A stretch of DNA of 64,000 nt from Paenibacillus sp. 1781tsa1 (GCF_024159265.1 NZ_JAMYWY010000001.1:3596001-3660000); one strand, 5' to 3'; shown: positions 17,822 to 26,786, counted from the stretch's first letter. Notes: generated by a model not told the origin, from the letters alone. Made by a program: numbers and translations.

Positions 17822-20551
17822 ATGGAATTAAAAGATTTCCGGATTGAATACATGCATAATCCGATTGGACTGGACACAGTAAACCCAAGATTCTCATGGA
17901 AATTAGGTTCTACTGAACAGGACGTAATGCAATCCGCTTACCGAATAAGTGTCACACAAGATTTGCAGAAAATCTGGGATTCTGAAAAGAGGGATGAAGA
18001 CGTCTCCGTTTTAGTGGAATATGCTGGTCCTCGTTTACAGGCCTCGACTTTGTATCAGGTTCAAGTCGAAGTTTGGGATAACAAAGGTAATCACGCAGTC
18101 ATGGAAGGACATTTTGAGACCGGGTTGCTGAATGGCAGCAACTTTCAGGCAGAGTGGATTACACATCCATTCCCGAGCGAAGAAAGTGCTCCACCCGTTT
18201 TCTACAAAGAATTCTCTGTCGAAAAGGAAATTCAGCAAGCCCGAATCTATACCACTTCCCTCGGTGTTTATGAAATTGCGATCAATGGGACAAGAGTAGG
18301 AGAAGACTACTTTGCACCTGGATGGACGAATTACAACGAGCGATTGCAATATCAGACTTACCGTTTGGACGGGATGCTGGAGAGCCAGAATAAAATAGAG
18401 ATTACGGTGGGGAATGGCTGGTATAAAGGCATATTTGGTTTTACTTGCACTCCGAACCATTACGGGGATAGAGTTGCTGCACTTGCTGAAATCCATATTG
18501 TCTATACGGATGGAACAAAAGAGATCATTGCAACCGACAAAACCTGGCAGGTGACTACCGGACCCATCCGTTCAAGTGAAATTTACATGGGCGAGACTTA
18601 TGATTCATGTTTTCATGAAAGTCAGTCCTTTCATGTGGAAACAACCTCTTTCGATAAAAATCGCCTTGTTGCTCAGGAAAGTGAACCTGTCAAAATCACA
18701 AAAAGGCTCCCTGCACTTCAGTTGATTACAACTCCAAAAGGAGAATGTGTCATTGATTTCGGGCAAATCCTTACTGGGTTTGTAGAGCTTCGAACCAAAG
18801 GGCGGAAAGGTCAAACGATAACCATACGGCATGCTGAGGTTCTTGATAAGGAAGGAAATTTCTATCCGGATACGTTAAGACAGGCAGTATCCATTGATCA
18901 ATTGATCTGTAACGGTAAAGATCAAATTTTCCGTCCTCATTTCACTTTCCATGGATTTCGGTATATCGCCATTGAAGGGGTAGATGAGATCCAGCTCGAT
19001 CAATTCACAGCTTGCGTGCTGCATTCAAGTCTGGAGGAAACAGGCCGTTTCGTGACCTCCAATGCCATGGTGAACCAGTTGCAAAGCAACATTCAGTGGA
19101 GCCAAAGAGGTAACTTTCTGGATATACCGACGGACTGCCCTCAAAGAGACGAGCGTCTAGGGTGGACAGGAGATGCACAAGTATTTGCCGGGACCGCTGC
19201 GTTCAATATGAATGTTGCCTCCTTCTTCAAGAAATGGCTGCGCGACCTTGCCTCTGAGCAGACGGAGGAATATGGGGTTCCCCATGTCATTCCTAACATT
19301 CTTGGAAATCAGGAAGGTGCTGCTGCCTGGAGCGATGCCGCTGTTATTGTCCCTTGGGTCATGTACCAAACCTATGGAGATCTTCGATTGCTGCGAGAAC
19401 AATATGACAGCATGAAGGGGTGGATTGATTATATTACTGCACGTTGTGGAGCGAATGGATTATGGCAGACTGGTTATCAATATGGGGACTGGTTAGGGTT
19501 GGACAAAGAGGAGATTAGTAACGATAGAACAGGGGCTACAGATGTTTATCTGGTAGCAAACGCTTATTATGCATATTCGACCGAACTGGTTGCAAAAACA
19601 GCCAAGCTTCTGGACAAAACCGAAGATGCCGTCCGTTACGAAGAATTGCATAGCCAGATCAAACAGGCTTTCAATGCAGAATATATCTCTTCAACTGGCA
19701 GACTGGTCAGCGAAACTCAAACGGCCTGCGTGTTAGCGCTACACTTCAACCTTGCCGAGGAGAGATACAAGGATCGGATTCGCAAGACGCTTGAAAACAA
19801 TATAGCGAAACATAAAAACCATCTCACGACAGGATTTGTTGGTACTCCATATCTGTGCCATGCCTTATCGGACAATGACCTGCATGACCTTGCTGGTACC
19901 TTGTTTCTGAAAGAGGATTTCCCATCTTGGTTGTACGCCGTAAAAAAAGGGGCTACCACGATATGGGAACGGTGGAATTCCATTCTGCCTAATGGTGATT
20001 TCGATACATCAGGTATGAATTCCTTGAATCATTACGCCTATGGATCCATTGGGGAATGGATGTATAGAAAACTCGCGGGAATTAATCCAATTGAGGCAGG
20101 TTATAAGAAGATTCTGATAAAACCTCAATTCATCCGAGGAATCAGTTCGGTAGATGCTGCTTTTGATTCGGTCTACGGAGAGATAAAAAGCTCTTGGTCA
20201 TGCAGGGCGGGTAACATTATAGTAAATGTAACGATACCAGCAAATACAACCGCAATTATTGTACTGCCTGAGAAACCTGTGCCTGTGGAGGTTGGTTCCG
20301 GATCTTACAGCTTCGAATATGCGACGCAAACCAGTCTCGAAAGAGAACGGTTTACCATGGATTCGACACTCAAAGAGATTGTGGAAGAGCCCACAGCAGT
20401 TCGAATGTTAAACGAGCACGCTCCCGGTATGCTGGATCACCCGATGATTCAATATGCTTATGATTTATCTGTAAGTGAATTGCTCGCCAATACGCCAGAG
20501 GAGACCGAACAGTTATTTAGAAGAGTCATCCAAATGCTCAATGCATCTTAG
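17822..20551 (+). CDS. Alpha-L-rhamnosidase, GH78
   Basis: A 909-residue intracellular rhamnosidase. Open frame extends to GTG 17792 and ATG 17801, but GGGTGG at 17809-17814, 7 bases before ATG 17822, and the family-typical N-terminus MELKDFRIEYMHNPIGLDTV support 17822. It has the N-terminal beta-sandwich domains, then the rhamnosidase domain (CVIDFGQILTGFVELRTKGR) and the (alpha/alpha)6 barrel with the acid Glu in DCPQRDERLGWTGDAQ and the second Glu in TIWERWNSILPNGDF. A C-terminal tail from about residue 846 (STLKEIVEEPTAVRMLNEHA) resembles tails of the GH3 and SDR proteins. It should cleave terminal alpha-L-rhamnose from flavonoid glycosides or saponins, leaving glucosides for the GH3 enzyme. 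Confidence 0.95.
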   Translation: MELKDFRIEYMHNPIGLDTVNPRFSWKLGSTEQDVMQSAYRISVTQDLQKIWDSEKRDEDVSVLVEYAGPRLQASTLYQVQVEVWDNKGNHAVMEGHFETGLLNGSNFQAEWITHPFPSEESAPPVFYKEFSVEKEIQQARIYTTSLGVYEIAINGTRVGEDYFAPGWTNYNERLQYQTYRLDGMLESQNKIEITVGNGWYKGIFGFTCTPNHYGDRVAALAEIHIVYTDGTKEIIATDKTWQVTTGPIRSSEIYMGETYDSCFHESQSFHVETTSFDKNRLVAQESEPVKITKRLPALQLITTPKGECVIDFGQILTGFVELRTKGRKGQTITIRHAEVLDKEGNFYPDTLRQAVSIDQLICNGKDQIFRPHFTFHGFRYIAIEGVDEIQLDQFTACVLHSSLEETGRFVTSNAMVNQLQSNIQWSQRGNFLDIPTDCPQRDERLGWTGDAQVFAGTAAFNMNVASFFKKWLRDLASEQTEEYGVPHVIPNILGNQEGAAAWSDAAVIVPWVMYQTYGDLRLLREQYDSMKGWIDYITARCGANGLWQTGYQYGDWLGLDKEEISNDRTGATDVYLVANAYYAYSTELVAKTAKLLDKTEDAVRYEELHSQIKQAFNAEYISSTGRLVSETQTACVLALHFNLAEERYKDRIRKTLENNIAKHKNHLTTGFVGTPYLCHALSDNDLHDLAGTLFLKEDFPSWLYAVKKGATTIWERWNSILPNGDFDTSGMNSLNHYAYGSIGEWMYRKLAGINPIEAGYKKILIKPQFIRGISSVDAAFDSVYGEIKSSWSCRAGNIIVNVTIPANTTAIIVLPEKPVPVEVGSGSYSFEYATQTSLERERFTMDSTLKEIVEEPTAVRMLNEHAPGMLDHPMIQYAYDLSVSELLANTPEETEQLFRRVIQMLNAS

Positions 20552-20579
20552 GTATGAAGGGGAAAGGGTTGATTATGAA

Positions 20580-20610
20580 GGCGCTGCAGGAAACGAGCAG
20601 CGCCATTTTG
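20580..20610 (+). terminator. Hairpin after the rhamnosidase gene
   Basis: GGCGCTGC-N9-GCAGCGCC followed by ATTTTG: a strong stem with a weak T run, so partial termination before the symporter is plausible. Confidence 0.6.
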
Positions 20611-20699
20611 TATTACAGAAATTCGTTATGGAAGAACGAAAAAATAGCACTTAAAAAAAGGATAAGCACCAATACGAATTTACTAAAAAAATAATGAAG

Positions 20700-20708
20700 T
20701 TACCATAT
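20700..20708 (+). promoter_or_regulatory. TTACCATAT motif upstream of the symporter gene
   Basis: Third copy of the motif shared with 14081 and 17731, flanked as GAAG-motif-TAAACCC. It implies the symporter has its own AraC-dependent promoter rather than only read-through from GH78. Confidence 0.45.
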
Positions 20709-20733
20709 TAAACCCTTGAGGAGGACTAAAATA

Positions 20734-20769
20734 ATGTTTGAAAGCGGTACCATGAAGCGAATGAAATAA
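20734..20769 (+). CDS. Possible 11-codon leader peptide before the symporter
   Basis: ATG at 20734 is 9 bases after GAGGAGG (20718-20724) and encodes MFESGTMKRMK then TAA. The symporter ATG is 12 bases after this stop. The strong ribosome site is real; translation of such a short frame is not established. If the promoter is placed by the TTACCATAT motif as at 17731, +1 might fall inside this frame, which would argue against it. Confidence 0.3.
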   Translation: MFESGTMKRMK

Positions 20770-20781
20770 GGGGGAACAGCA

Positions 20782-22209
20782 ATGAAAGCAGAGCGAGAAA
20801 TCCTTAATCCATCAGTTGTAAAGGGAAGCAAGAAGTCCAAGGCATTAGGTCTTGATGCCCAAGGCATTCAGAAAACAATGCGCCCTTACCATTACTTAGG
20901 TGACGGAGCAGCGCAATTTGCCTTAAACTCCATCAGCGGACTGATTGGGATGTTAACTTATTTTTATACAGACAAGGTAGGGATTGCTGCTGCCACAGTA
21001 GGCACGATTATGCTCATCACCAAATTTATCAATGCAATAACAGACTTGCTGATGGGTAGGATCGTTGATGCGACAAAATCAAAATATGGAAAGGCTAGAC
21101 CCTGGATTCTATGGATGGCTCTCCCCGCAATGGCATCTATCATATTACTGTTCACAGTGCCCGCCGAGGCATCATCAACGGTAAAAACCTTCTATGCATT
21201 AGCTACAGTTGCCTTTGCTTCAGCTATTGTGTATACGGGAATTGCGATCCCTTTCGGAAGCTTGATGGCGATCCGTACCAGAAGTGTAGAAGAACGCGGT
21301 AAAATGGGCCTTACCCGAACCATCTTTGGATATATTATCGGGATGATTATCGCTATCGCATTAATTCCATTAACCAATATGCTTGGTGGGGATCAAAAAG
21401 CATGGATTATCGTTGCGGTTGTTCTGGGTATTGTATCTTTCATTTCCTTAATCCTGACCTTCTTAGCATCCAAAGAAAACAATGCTGGCGCAAGTATTGT
21501 TGAAAGCGATAACATTCCTTTCTGGGAAAGCATCAAGCTCCTATTCCAGAACAAATACTGGGTCATCATGCTGTTTGCTCAGTTATTGATCAACATGCTC
21601 TACACGCTTAATGGTTCAACAGGAATCTATTACACCAAGTATATTCTCGGGAATGAGAACCTGATCGGAATCATGGGGGCAGTTGGATTAGTCCCGGTTT
21701 TTTTTGGATTTGTTATGGTGGGACCCATGATCAAGAAATTCGGACTTACCAGAACTGCACGGATAGGCATGATTCTTGGCATCGTTTCATCACTTATTCG
21801 TTGCTTTATGCCATATAACTTTATTGCAGCTATAGTACTTGGCGGTATTGCGACACTGGCAACCATTCCAATGATGGCTGTCGGCGGAGTGTTGGTGAAC
21901 AACACCGTGGAATACGGTGAATGGAAGACAGGTAAACGCTTAGTTGGGATGGTCAATAGCGCAAACAGCTTTGGCGTTAAAATTGGTACGGGCCTGGCTG
22001 CCGCGATGATCGGCTGGATTCTTGCCATGGGCAGCTACGATGGAGCGTTAGTAACACAGGCGGATTCAGCGATTACCAGCATTCTGGTTCTGACGGTATA
22101 TCTTCCTTTGGTGATATTCGTTCTTACGTATCTCTGCTTGCGCAAATACGATTTGGATGAGAAGTATCCTCAAATTGTAAAAGAACTGGAAGAACGCTTG
22201 AATCCTTAG
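20782..22209 (+). CDS. Glycoside-pentoside-hexuronide (GPH) cation symporter, MFS
   Basis: A 475-residue, 12-helix sugar symporter. The GPH signature is in the first third: YHYLGDGAAQFALNSISGLI, ITKFINAITDLLMGRIVDAT, KSKYGKARPWILWMA (the conserved D-x-x-x-G-R...G-K-x-R-P-W loop). The second half repeats it around GEWKTGKRLVGMVNSANSFG. Relatives (MelB, XynB-type, UidB-type) import oligosaccharides or glycosides with Na+ or H+. Its location beside GH3 and GH78 intracellular enzymes indicates uptake of intact rhamnosyl or glucosyl plant glycosides. The ribosome site is AAGGGGGAA. Confidence 0.93.
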   Translation: MKAEREILNPSVVKGSKKSKALGLDAQGIQKTMRPYHYLGDGAAQFALNSISGLIGMLTYFYTDKVGIAAATVGTIMLITKFINAITDLLMGRIVDATKSKYGKARPWILWMALPAMASIILLFTVPAEASSTVKTFYALATVAFASAIVYTGIAIPFGSLMAIRTRSVEERGKMGLTRTIFGYIIGMIIAIALIPLTNMLGGDQKAWIIVAVVLGIVSFISLILTFLASKENNAGASIVESDNIPFWESIKLLFQNKYWVIMLFAQLLINMLYTLNGSTGIYYTKYILGNENLIGIMGAVGLVPVFFGFVMVGPMIKKFGLTRTARIGMILGIVSSLIRCFMPYNFIAAIVLGGIATLATIPMMAVGGVLVNNTVEYGEWKTGKRLVGMVNSANSFGVKIGTGLAAAMIGWILAMGSYDGALVTQADSAITSILVLTVYLPLVIFVLTYLCLRKYDLDEKYPQIVKELEERLNP

Positions 22210-22274
22210 GAAGATGCAAGTTATCGCGGATTACTGGGAATAAATGAACTTATTTGAAAGTGAATTGTTAAATA

Positions 22275-22311
22275 TGATAGTCTTTATATTGTAGTGATAT
22301 TAATACTATCA
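22275..22311 (+). promoter_or_regulatory. Inverted repeat TGATAGT-N23-ACTATCA upstream of P450
   Basis: Seven-base perfect arms at 22275-22281 and 22305-22311, centres 30 bp apart (about three turns), ending 18 bases before the P450 start. Possible operator; no dedicated regulator is next to the operon except the NarL-type system downstream. Confidence 0.4.
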
Positions 22312-22328
22312 TTTTAAGGGGTGATGTG

Positions 22329-23561
22329 ATGTTTACCAATGAAAATCAAGGTCGTTCCAAGTCCAAAGTAGATTTCATGGATCATTCTTTCATTCAGCAG
22401 CCTTTCCCAGTCTACGAAAAACTGCGTTCCGAAGAGCCTGTCCATCGACTATTACTGCCAAGTGGGCATGCTGCGTGGATGGTTACCCGATATGAGGATG
22501 CCGTCAACATTTTGCAGGATGGTCGCTTTGTAACCGGGGTTCTCGATAACAGGAACGATGAAACGGAGGCGTCCCTTCCTCCGCATCAGGCGATTATCTC
22601 ACGGAATCTGATCAGTGTTGGTCCAGAAGATCATCGTCGACTGCGACGCTTGATTCAGAAGGCTTTTACTCCCCGCATGATTGAGAGGCTGCGGGGACGA
22701 ATCGTGGAAATAAGCGATGAATTGCTAGATAAGATTCAGGCCGGAAACTCTCGGGAGTTTGATTTAATCGAGGACTATGCCTTCCCGCTGCCCATTATCG
22801 TTATTTGTGAAATGTTAGGTGTTCCGCTGAAGGATCAAGACAAATTCAGAGCCTGGTCCAATACCATTATGGAGAGTGTCAGCAATCCGCAGATGAACCA
22901 GGAGAGCGATGAAGTGATGAAGGCTTTTGTGAATTACTTACAAGAACTGATCACGCAGCGGCGCAATCATATTCAACAAGACCTCATCAGCGATCTCATC
23001 AGCATTGAGGAAGAAGGTGACAAACTAACGGAGCAGGAGTTATATGCACTAGTGTTCGTACTCATCATAGCAGGGCATGAAACAACAGTGAATCTGATTG
23101 GGAACGGAATGTTGGCGTTGCTGGAACATCCCCAGCAAAAGCAACTACTTATGGAACAACCGGATCTGATTCAAGCGGCGGTTGAGGAAGTGCTGCGATT
23201 TAACGGGCCGGCAGAAATTAGCAATGTTCGCTGGGCTACGGAAAACGTTGATTTTCAAGGAATACAAATTCGCCAAGGAGACATGATGCTGGTCGCTTTA
23301 TCGTCAGCGAATCGGGATTCCAGTCAATATGAAAACCCCGATACGTTTGACATTACTCGCAAAGTCAATGACCACATTGCTTTTGGTAAAGGAATTCATT
23401 ATTGTCTTGGCGCTCCACTTGCGAGACTTGAAGGCGAAGTTGCGATCAACGCTCTACTTCACCGGCTGCCGGAGATCCGGTTAAATACGGATGCGGAACT
23501 GCTGGAGTGGAGGCCAGGAATGATCATCCGGGGACTCAAAGCTTTTCCGGTCGTATACTAA
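22329..23561 (+). CDS. Cytochrome P450
   Basis: A 410-residue soluble bacterial P450 (ATG 22329, 7 bases after AAGGGG; a GTG one codon earlier is less well placed). The I-helix oxygen-activation motif is AGHETTVNLIGNGML, the K-helix ExxR is EEVLRFNGP, and the heme-thiolate loop is FGKGIHYCLGAPLARLEG with Cys359. The sequence style (HRRLRRLIQKAFTPRMIERL) is that of CYP107/CYP109-like enzymes that hydroxylate steroids, fatty acids, terpenoids or polyketides. A short-chain dehydrogenase begins 21 bases after its stop, so an alcohol made by the P450 may be oxidised to a ketone. No ferredoxin gene is nearby. Confidence 0.95.
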   Translation: MFTNENQGRSKSKVDFMDHSFIQQPFPVYEKLRSEEPVHRLLLPSGHAAWMVTRYEDAVNILQDGRFVTGVLDNRNDETEASLPPHQAIISRNLISVGPEDHRRLRRLIQKAFTPRMIERLRGRIVEISDELLDKIQAGNSREFDLIEDYAFPLPIIVICEMLGVPLKDQDKFRAWSNTIMESVSNPQMNQESDEVMKAFVNYLQELITQRRNHIQQDLISDLISIEEEGDKLTEQELYALVFVLIIAGHETTVNLIGNGMLALLEHPQQKQLLMEQPDLIQAAVEEVLRFNGPAEISNVRWATENVDFQGIQIRQGDMMLVALSSANRDSSQYENPDTFDITRKVNDHIAFGKGIHYCLGAPLARLEGEVAINALLHRLPEIRLNTDAELLEWRPGMIIRGLKAFPVVY

Positions 23562-23582
23562 TATATTGGAGAGATGAACCTA

Positions 23583-24608
23583 ATGAGTTATGACGAGAAT
23601 ATCCGAATTGGTGAATTGTTGAACAACGCAGAATCGTTTGCTGTACTGGAGAAGCATTTGCCTGAATTCGTGAAGGAACCAACGCTCAAGATGGCCACTA
23701 ACTTTACGTTGGATCAACTAGCTGCATTGCCTCAGGTAGATATTCCTTTGTCTACTCTTCAGATTTTGAAGCAGGAACTTGCAGCCATTGCGTTTGGAGC
23801 AACAGTTCAGAAGCAAGAAATTGATGCACCAACAGGAAATAAAGAAGGGTTTTCTCTGGAAGGTAAAGTGATCGTTGTTACGGGGGCTGGCAGTGGGATT
23901 GGAAGAGCCAGCGCGGTGATGATGGGATCTCGCGGAGCGAAGCTTGTACTGGTTGATTTCAATGAGCAGACAGGGGAAGAAACGTTAGCACTGATTCGCG
24001 AAAATGGCGGCGAAGCTACTTTTGTACAGGCTGACGTATCCAAAGAGAGTGATGTTCAAAACTATATTCAAAAAGCAGTAGAAGCCTATGGAAAAATTGA
24101 TGTGGCATTCAATAACGCGGGCATACTCCAGAAATTCCAACGTTTTCAGGATATCTCCGAGGAAGAATTCACACGGATCATGGATGTGAATGTGAAAGGG
24201 ATCTTTTTAGGTATGAAATATGCCTTGCAGGTTATGGATAAACAGGGATACGGGCATATCATTAATACGGCGTCTACTACGGCTATTCGTGCTGAACACA
24301 GTCTGGCTGCATACACCGCAAGCAAGCATGCGGTTGCAGGTTTGACCAAAGCGGCGGCCCTTGAATATGTACGCAAAGGTATTCGTATCAATGCCATCTG
24401 TCCAGGCGGGGTAGCTACAACATTAACGGCTGCGGTTCCCCAATCGCTGCAGGAGAGCGGTTACGTGCCTGAAGAGTTTCCGAATATGCGGATCGGGCGT
24501 TATGCAGAGCCTGAAGAACTCGCCCAGATCGTTGCGTTTCTTGCATCTGATTATTCCAGTTACATGACAGGATCAATCATCCTCGCAGATGGTGGCATCA
24601 CACTCTAA
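23583..24608 (+). CDS. Short-chain dehydrogenase with an N-terminal helical module
   Basis: A 341-residue protein. ATG 23574 abuts GGAGAG (23568-23573), so ATG 23583, 9 bases away, is chosen. Residues 6-74 are a separate helical segment (IRIGELLNNAESFAVLEKHL then MATNFTLDQLAALPQVDIPL), not part of ordinary SDRs and similar to tails of the GH3 and GH78 enzymes. The SDR domain follows: VVTGAGSGIGRASAVMMG, VDFNEQTGEE (Asp after strand 2, NAD preference), FNNAGILQK, and STTAIRAEHSLAAYTASKHA with Ser and YxxxK. A C-terminal SDYSSYMTGSIILADGG completes it. Cotranscribed with the P450. Sterol, bile-acid or terpenoid alcohols are reasonable substrates by context only. Confidence 0.92.
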   Translation: MSYDENIRIGELLNNAESFAVLEKHLPEFVKEPTLKMATNFTLDQLAALPQVDIPLSTLQILKQELAAIAFGATVQKQEIDAPTGNKEGFSLEGKVIVVTGAGSGIGRASAVMMGSRGAKLVLVDFNEQTGEETLALIRENGGEATFVQADVSKESDVQNYIQKAVEAYGKIDVAFNNAGILQKFQRFQDISEEEFTRIMDVNVKGIFLGMKYALQVMDKQGYGHIINTASTTAIRAEHSLAAYTASKHAVAGLTKAAALEYVRKGIRINAICPGGVATTLTAAVPQSLQESGYVPEEFPNMRIGRYAEPEELAQIVAFLASDYSSYMTGSIILADGGITL

Positions 24609-24741
24609 TCATTGGTTCAAGTTCACCTTCTGAAATGCTATAAATATAGGAACTGTCCGGAGGGAGAACCCTTTTGGCAAGTTTCGCATAATCATTCAAA
24701 GTTATCGTCCATAAGTCTAACTTGTGGACGATTTTCATTAC

Positions 24742-24785
24742 AAAAAGGGATGTACGAAAGGGCATGCACGATCGTACATCTTTTT
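24742..24785 (+). terminator. Hairpin/terminator with embedded YdfI-type sites upstream of the kinase
   Basis: GATGTACGA (24749-24757) pairs with TCGTACATC (24772-24780), followed by five T and preceded by a matching A run, so it can end the P450-SDR transcript. Embedded in it are GTACGAAAGGGC (24752-24763, minus-strand GCCCTTTCGTAC) and GCACGATCGTAC (24766-24777), both close to GCCC-N4-GTAC, the form I recall for B. subtilis YdfI targets. Confidence 0.65.
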
Positions 24786-24828
24786 GGTCGTAATTTGGAC
24801 TATAATGACTTATACAAGAGGTGATCCC

Positions 24829-26040
24829 ATGAAAATAGTACGGAAGAAGGCAAATCCGTCCGGAATAAATGAAGAAACGGACCCGATTGCGTCTTCACGT
24901 ATTCCCATAATCATCTGGCTTTGGCTTGTTGCCATGGCTACTTTGATCCTGCAAACGATGTCAGCCCCTATATTAGTACCCAGTATTATCTTTGTAGCCG
25001 CAATGTTAATCCATACCATGGTGTACTGGGAAGTAAACAAAATTATACAACGATCCAAATTGCTCTATATACTTCTTCAAGCAGGGTTAATTTACGGCAG
25101 TGCCATGTTAATGCCAGATGGAATGCCTGCTGTGTTGATCGGTTTAATTCCGGTGTTGATTGGACAAACCTTTGCCATTTATTATGAGACGGCAAAAATC
25201 GTACTGGTTGCATTTGTTTTATATTTATTATTCTGCACGGTAACCCTGTTTACACGATCTGGTACGGATGTTGCCTTGTTAATTCTATTACTGTTAATGA
25301 TGATCGTTGTCGTGGTATCCTATGCGGTGCTTTTCTATCGTCAGGTCAATGCCCGTGTTAGAACATTAACGTTTCTGCATGAGCTGGAGAAGGCTCATCA
25401 AAAAGTAGAGGAATTGACGCTAACAAGCGAGCGACAACGTATGGCAAGAGATCTGCATGATACATTGGCTCAAGGACTCGCCGGTATTATAATGCAGCTG
25501 GAGGCCGTCGATGAGCACATGAATCGAGGGAGTTTTCCGCGCGCCCACGAGATTATCCGCAGTTCAATGGGCCAAGCACGCCAAACCTTGGCTGATGCAC
25601 GCAAAGCCATTGATGACCTTCGAACCAAGGCCACACCGGCTATTACCTTTGGAGAGGCAATACAGGAACAGACGCTACGTTTCCAACAGGCGACCGGAAT
25701 TGAAGTTGTATTGGACGGGAATGCTCCGAGTTTCATATCCAAAGTAGGAATGGAGCACGTATTGCACATTTTAAGTGAATCGCTAATGAACATAGCCAGG
25801 CATGCTCAGGCAACGAGCGTAACCATTCACATGGCTATGGAGAAAGAAGATTTCCATCTTATTATACGAGATAACGGAAGGGGCTTTAGCGTAGACCGAA
25901 TCGGAAAACAATCCGGGCACTATGGCTTGATCGGGATGAATGAACGGGCCAGGTTGATAGGTGGCAACATTGAGATTGAAAGCGGAAAACAAGGAACGAC
26001 TATTTTGTTTCGTGTTCCACTTGAAAAAGGAGAAATCTGA
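24829..26040 (+). CDS. ydfH: NarL-type sensor histidine kinase (YdfH-like)
   Basis: A 403-residue membrane kinase. ATG 24829 follows AGAGGTGATCCC; in-frame sequence upstream back to 24724 overlaps the terminator and is not used. Five or six hydrophobic segments fill residues about 25-175 (IPIIIWLWLVAMATLILQTM to LLILLLLMMIVVVVSYAVLF). A HisKA_3 dimerisation domain follows with the phospho-His in ERQRMARDLHDTLAQGLAGI, then the ATPase domain (HVLHILSESLMNIARHAQAT, IIRDNGRGFSVDR, HYGLIGMNERARLIGG). Gene order kinase-regulator-MMPL transporter is that of B. subtilis ydfHIJ. The signal is unknown; membrane-active compounds are a fair guess given the transporter. Confidence 0.92.
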   Translation: MKIVRKKANPSGINEETDPIASSRIPIIIWLWLVAMATLILQTMSAPILVPSIIFVAAMLIHTMVYWEVNKIIQRSKLLYILLQAGLIYGSAMLMPDGMPAVLIGLIPVLIGQTFAIYYETAKIVLVAFVLYLLFCTVTLFTRSGTDVALLILLLLMMIVVVVSYAVLFYRQVNARVRTLTFLHELEKAHQKVEELTLTSERQRMARDLHDTLAQGLAGIIMQLEAVDEHMNRGSFPRAHEIIRSSMGQARQTLADARKAIDDLRTKATPAITFGEAIQEQTLRFQQATGIEVVLDGNAPSFISKVGMEHVLHILSESLMNIARHAQATSVTIHMAMEKEDFHLIIRDNGRGFSVDRIGKQSGHYGLIGMNERARLIGGNIEIESGKQGTTILFRVPLEKGEI

Positions 26041-26712
26041 ATGAAATATAACATACTCATCGTCGATGATCATTGGGTGGTCCGTGAAGGACTTAAATTA
26101 ATATTGGAGACCAGTGAAAACTATCTAATTGTAGGAGAGGCTGAGGAAGGAGAAGAAGCTATCCGAATTATGTTAGACAAACAGCCTGATGTCATTCTCC
26201 TGGACTTGAATATGCCCGGGGGACTCAGTGGTTTGGATACCTTGAAACGTATGAACGAGCAACACATTCGTATACCTGTCATTATTCTAACTACATACAA
26301 CGAAGATGACTTGATGATCGAGGGACTTTCCCTTGGAGCCAAAGGGTACTTGCTCAAGGATACGAGCCGAGAACAATTATTTCGAACGTTGGATTCTGCC
26401 ATTCGTGGAGAAACACTACTTCAACCTGAAATAACGTCAAGAGTCTTTGCGTTTCATACGAAGTCTGCTCAAGAACCCAAAACACAGCCACAACTATTAA
26501 TTGACAAGGAGTCAACCCTGATTAGTGAGAGAGAGTTACTCGTTTTACAAGCCGTGGCTCGTGGTTTACGCAGCAGAGATATTGCTTTTGATATGGGTAT
26601 TGCCGAGAGAACAGTAAAAGCATACCTCACCAACATTTACAACAAACTTGGAGTGAATTCGCGATCAGAAGCTGTTGCAGTAGCTGTCGAGAAGGGGATC
26701 TTACACTTGTAA
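26041..26712 (+). CDS. ydfI: NarL/LuxR-family response regulator (YdfI-like)
   Basis: A 223-residue regulator that starts on the base after the kinase stop codon, so translation is coupled. Receiver domain residues 1-125 with phospho-Asp55 (VILLDLNMPGG), Thr in ILTTYNEDD and Lys in GYLLKDTSREQ. The DNA-binding LuxR-type HTH is near residues 160-222 (SERELLVLQAVARGLRSRDI, AERTVKAYLTNIYNKLGVNS). It probably activates the MMPL gene from the GCCC-N4-GTAC sites at 26787 and 26810 and itself from the sites near 24752. Confidence 0.93.
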   Translation: MKYNILIVDDHWVVREGLKLILETSENYLIVGEAEEGEEAIRIMLDKQPDVILLDLNMPGGLSGLDTLKRMNEQHIRIPVIILTTYNEDDLMIEGLSLGAKGYLLKDTSREQLFRTLDSAIRGETLLQPEITSRVFAFHTKSAQEPKTQPQLLIDKESTLISERELLVLQAVARGLRSRDIAFDMGIAERTVKAYLTNIYNKLGVNSRSEAVAVAVEKGILHL

Positions 26713-26786
26713 ACCTATAACTTGTAAGGCACCCTTTCGTAATCAAAGATAAAAATGGTATGCCCGTTATGACCTATCCCTTCTAT

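Noticed and set aside
20570..20699. Search for a full gene between the rhamnosidase and symporter
   Set aside because: Only a hairpin and AT-rich sequence; no frame with a start and ribosome site except the 11-codon one.
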